NCBI GenBank assembly: GCA_035602605.1
Contig: DATNLZ010000142.1
Span: 1-6,426, forward strand
Length of the DNA stretch: 6,426 nucleotides
Reading direction: 5' to 3'
Source: DASQHY01 sp035602605
Lineage (GTDB): Bacteria; Acidobacteriota; Terriglobia; Acidiferrales; UBA7541
Position numbers and translations under genes: made by a program. Below are positions 6,029 through 6,426 of the stretch, in pieces. The notes beneath the pieces were generated by a model, which had not been told where the DNA came from, searched no databases, and was given only the letters and a program-made list of their open reading frames with translations. Positions within the stretch are counted from its first letter, which is position 1. Each line of letters begins with the position of its first letter.

Positions 6029-6426
6029 ATGGTGAAATCATTTCGAATCATTGGTACATCAGCTGTTTTTCTACTTCTCGGATGGACTGTTCCGGCTGAC
6101 TCACGCCAGCAGCAGCAGGACAAGCCTGCTGAAAAGCAACAACAGCCGGCCAAGCCTGCAGGACAAAGCCAGCCGCAAGATAAGGGGCAGCAAGGTCAGC
6201 AGCGCCAGCAACAACAGCAGCAAGCCAGAGGACGGCAGGATCAGCAAACGCAGCAACAGCGTCAGCAGCAGGACAACTCCGCAAAACAACAACAGCAGCA
6301 AGCCAGAGGGCGGCAGGATCAGCAAACGCAACAACAGCGTCAGCAGCAGGACAACTCTGCAAAACAACAACAGCAGCAAACCAGGGGGCGGCAGGATCAG
6401 CAAACGCAGCAACAGCGTCAGCAGCA
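6029..6426 (+). CDS. Exported Gln-rich tandem-repeat protein, 3'-partial
   Basis: The start is ATG 6029, five bases after GAGGAG (6018-6023), and the frame stays open to the window edge, giving 132 complete codons. Residues 1-23 form a signal peptide: Lys3 and Arg6, a hydrophobic core SAVFLLLGW, and probable cleavage after VPA. The mature part is strongly hydrophilic and about half Gln. Residues 26-65 are a degenerate lead-in rich in Gln, Pro and Lys. From residue 66 a 26-residue unit (ARGRQDQQTQQQRQQQ, then DNSAK and five Gln) is repeated, with the third copy cut by the edge. Arg and Lys make the segment basic. I recall acidobacterial exported proteins with a similar N-terminal signal and low-complexity Gln/Lys stretch ahead of a compact C-terminal domain; whether that domain follows here cannot be seen. 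Function unknown. It lies 226 bases after the glycine-zipper gene and is probably transcribed separately. Confidence 0.82.
   Translation, partial: MVKSFRIIGTSAVFLLLGWTVPADSRQQQQDKPAEKQQQPAKPAGQSQPQDKGQQGQQRQQQQQQARGRQDQQTQQQRQQQDNSAKQQQQQARGRQDQQTQQQRQQQDNSAKQQQQQTRGRQDQQTQQQRQQ
6224..6426 (+). repeat. 78-bp in-frame tandem repeat, about 2.6 copies
   Basis: Copies run 6224-6301, 6302-6379 and 6380 to the edge. Copies 1 and 2 differ at three bases, all third codon positions. Copy 3 differs from copy 2 at three bases in the visible 47, of which one changes Ala to Thr. The unit is a multiple of three, so gain or loss of copies keeps the frame. Inside the unit, CAG/CAA runs form a second level of repetition. 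Confidence 0.95.

Noticed and set aside
6048..6412. Long Leu- or Ala-rich minus-strand frames that look like membrane proteins
   Set aside because: They are the antisense of CAG/CAA runs, which gives CTG/TTG Leu or GCT Ala codons without stops; the sense frame starts with a good ribosome site and signal peptide.
6203..6426. CRISPR-like array suggested by regularly spaced repeats at the right edge
   Set aside because: The 78-base units are contiguous, in frame with a start codon and ribosome site, and have no unique spacers; they are protein-coding tandem repeats.

Overview
The window looks like chromosomal DNA of a moderately GC-rich, diderm (Gram-negative type) soil bacterium. My best guess is a member of the Acidobacteriota. 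This is an inference from protein style: the secreted glycine-zipper protein, the short exported Gln-rich protein, the receiver-PAS-GGDEF architecture and the degenerate GAF protein all resemble families I associate with that phylum. No marker gene is present to prove it. No phage, insertion sequence, CRISPR array, tRNA or rRNA was recognised.

All confidently called genes lie on the + strand. The left part (1-1908) is signalling. It holds the 3' portion of a receiver-like/PAS/GGDEF diguanylate cyclase whose start lies off the window, and then a 145-residue protein that reads as a GAF domain lacking its central section. Positions 1909-2887 are almost 1 kb with no convincing gene, only two weak small-ORF candidates and some inverted repeats.

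The central part (2888-5802) is a likely co-directional envelope cluster: a 62-residue two-helix membrane protein of the Thivi_2564 type, a 591-residue secreted M48 zinc metalloprotease with two extra C-terminal domains, and a 264-residue secreted glycine-zipper protein. Each has a strong Shine-Dalgarno site, and the gaps are 90 and 65 bases. All three products are predicted to be exported or membrane-bound, so a shared role in envelope maintenance or stress is a reasonable inference, but nothing here proves it.

The right edge (6029-6426) holds the start of an exported, extremely Gln-rich protein built on a 78-base (26-residue) tandem repeat that runs off the window.

The items most worth a second look are the Asp-to-Glu change at the phosphoacceptor site of the receiver domain, the unusual C-terminal architecture of the M48 protease, the shortened stand-alone GAF protein, the near-perfect Gln-rich tandem repeat whose copies differ almost only at silent positions, and a 12-pair RNA stem enclosing the stop codon of the glycine-zipper gene. 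I found no clearly new multi-gene defence or mobile system.
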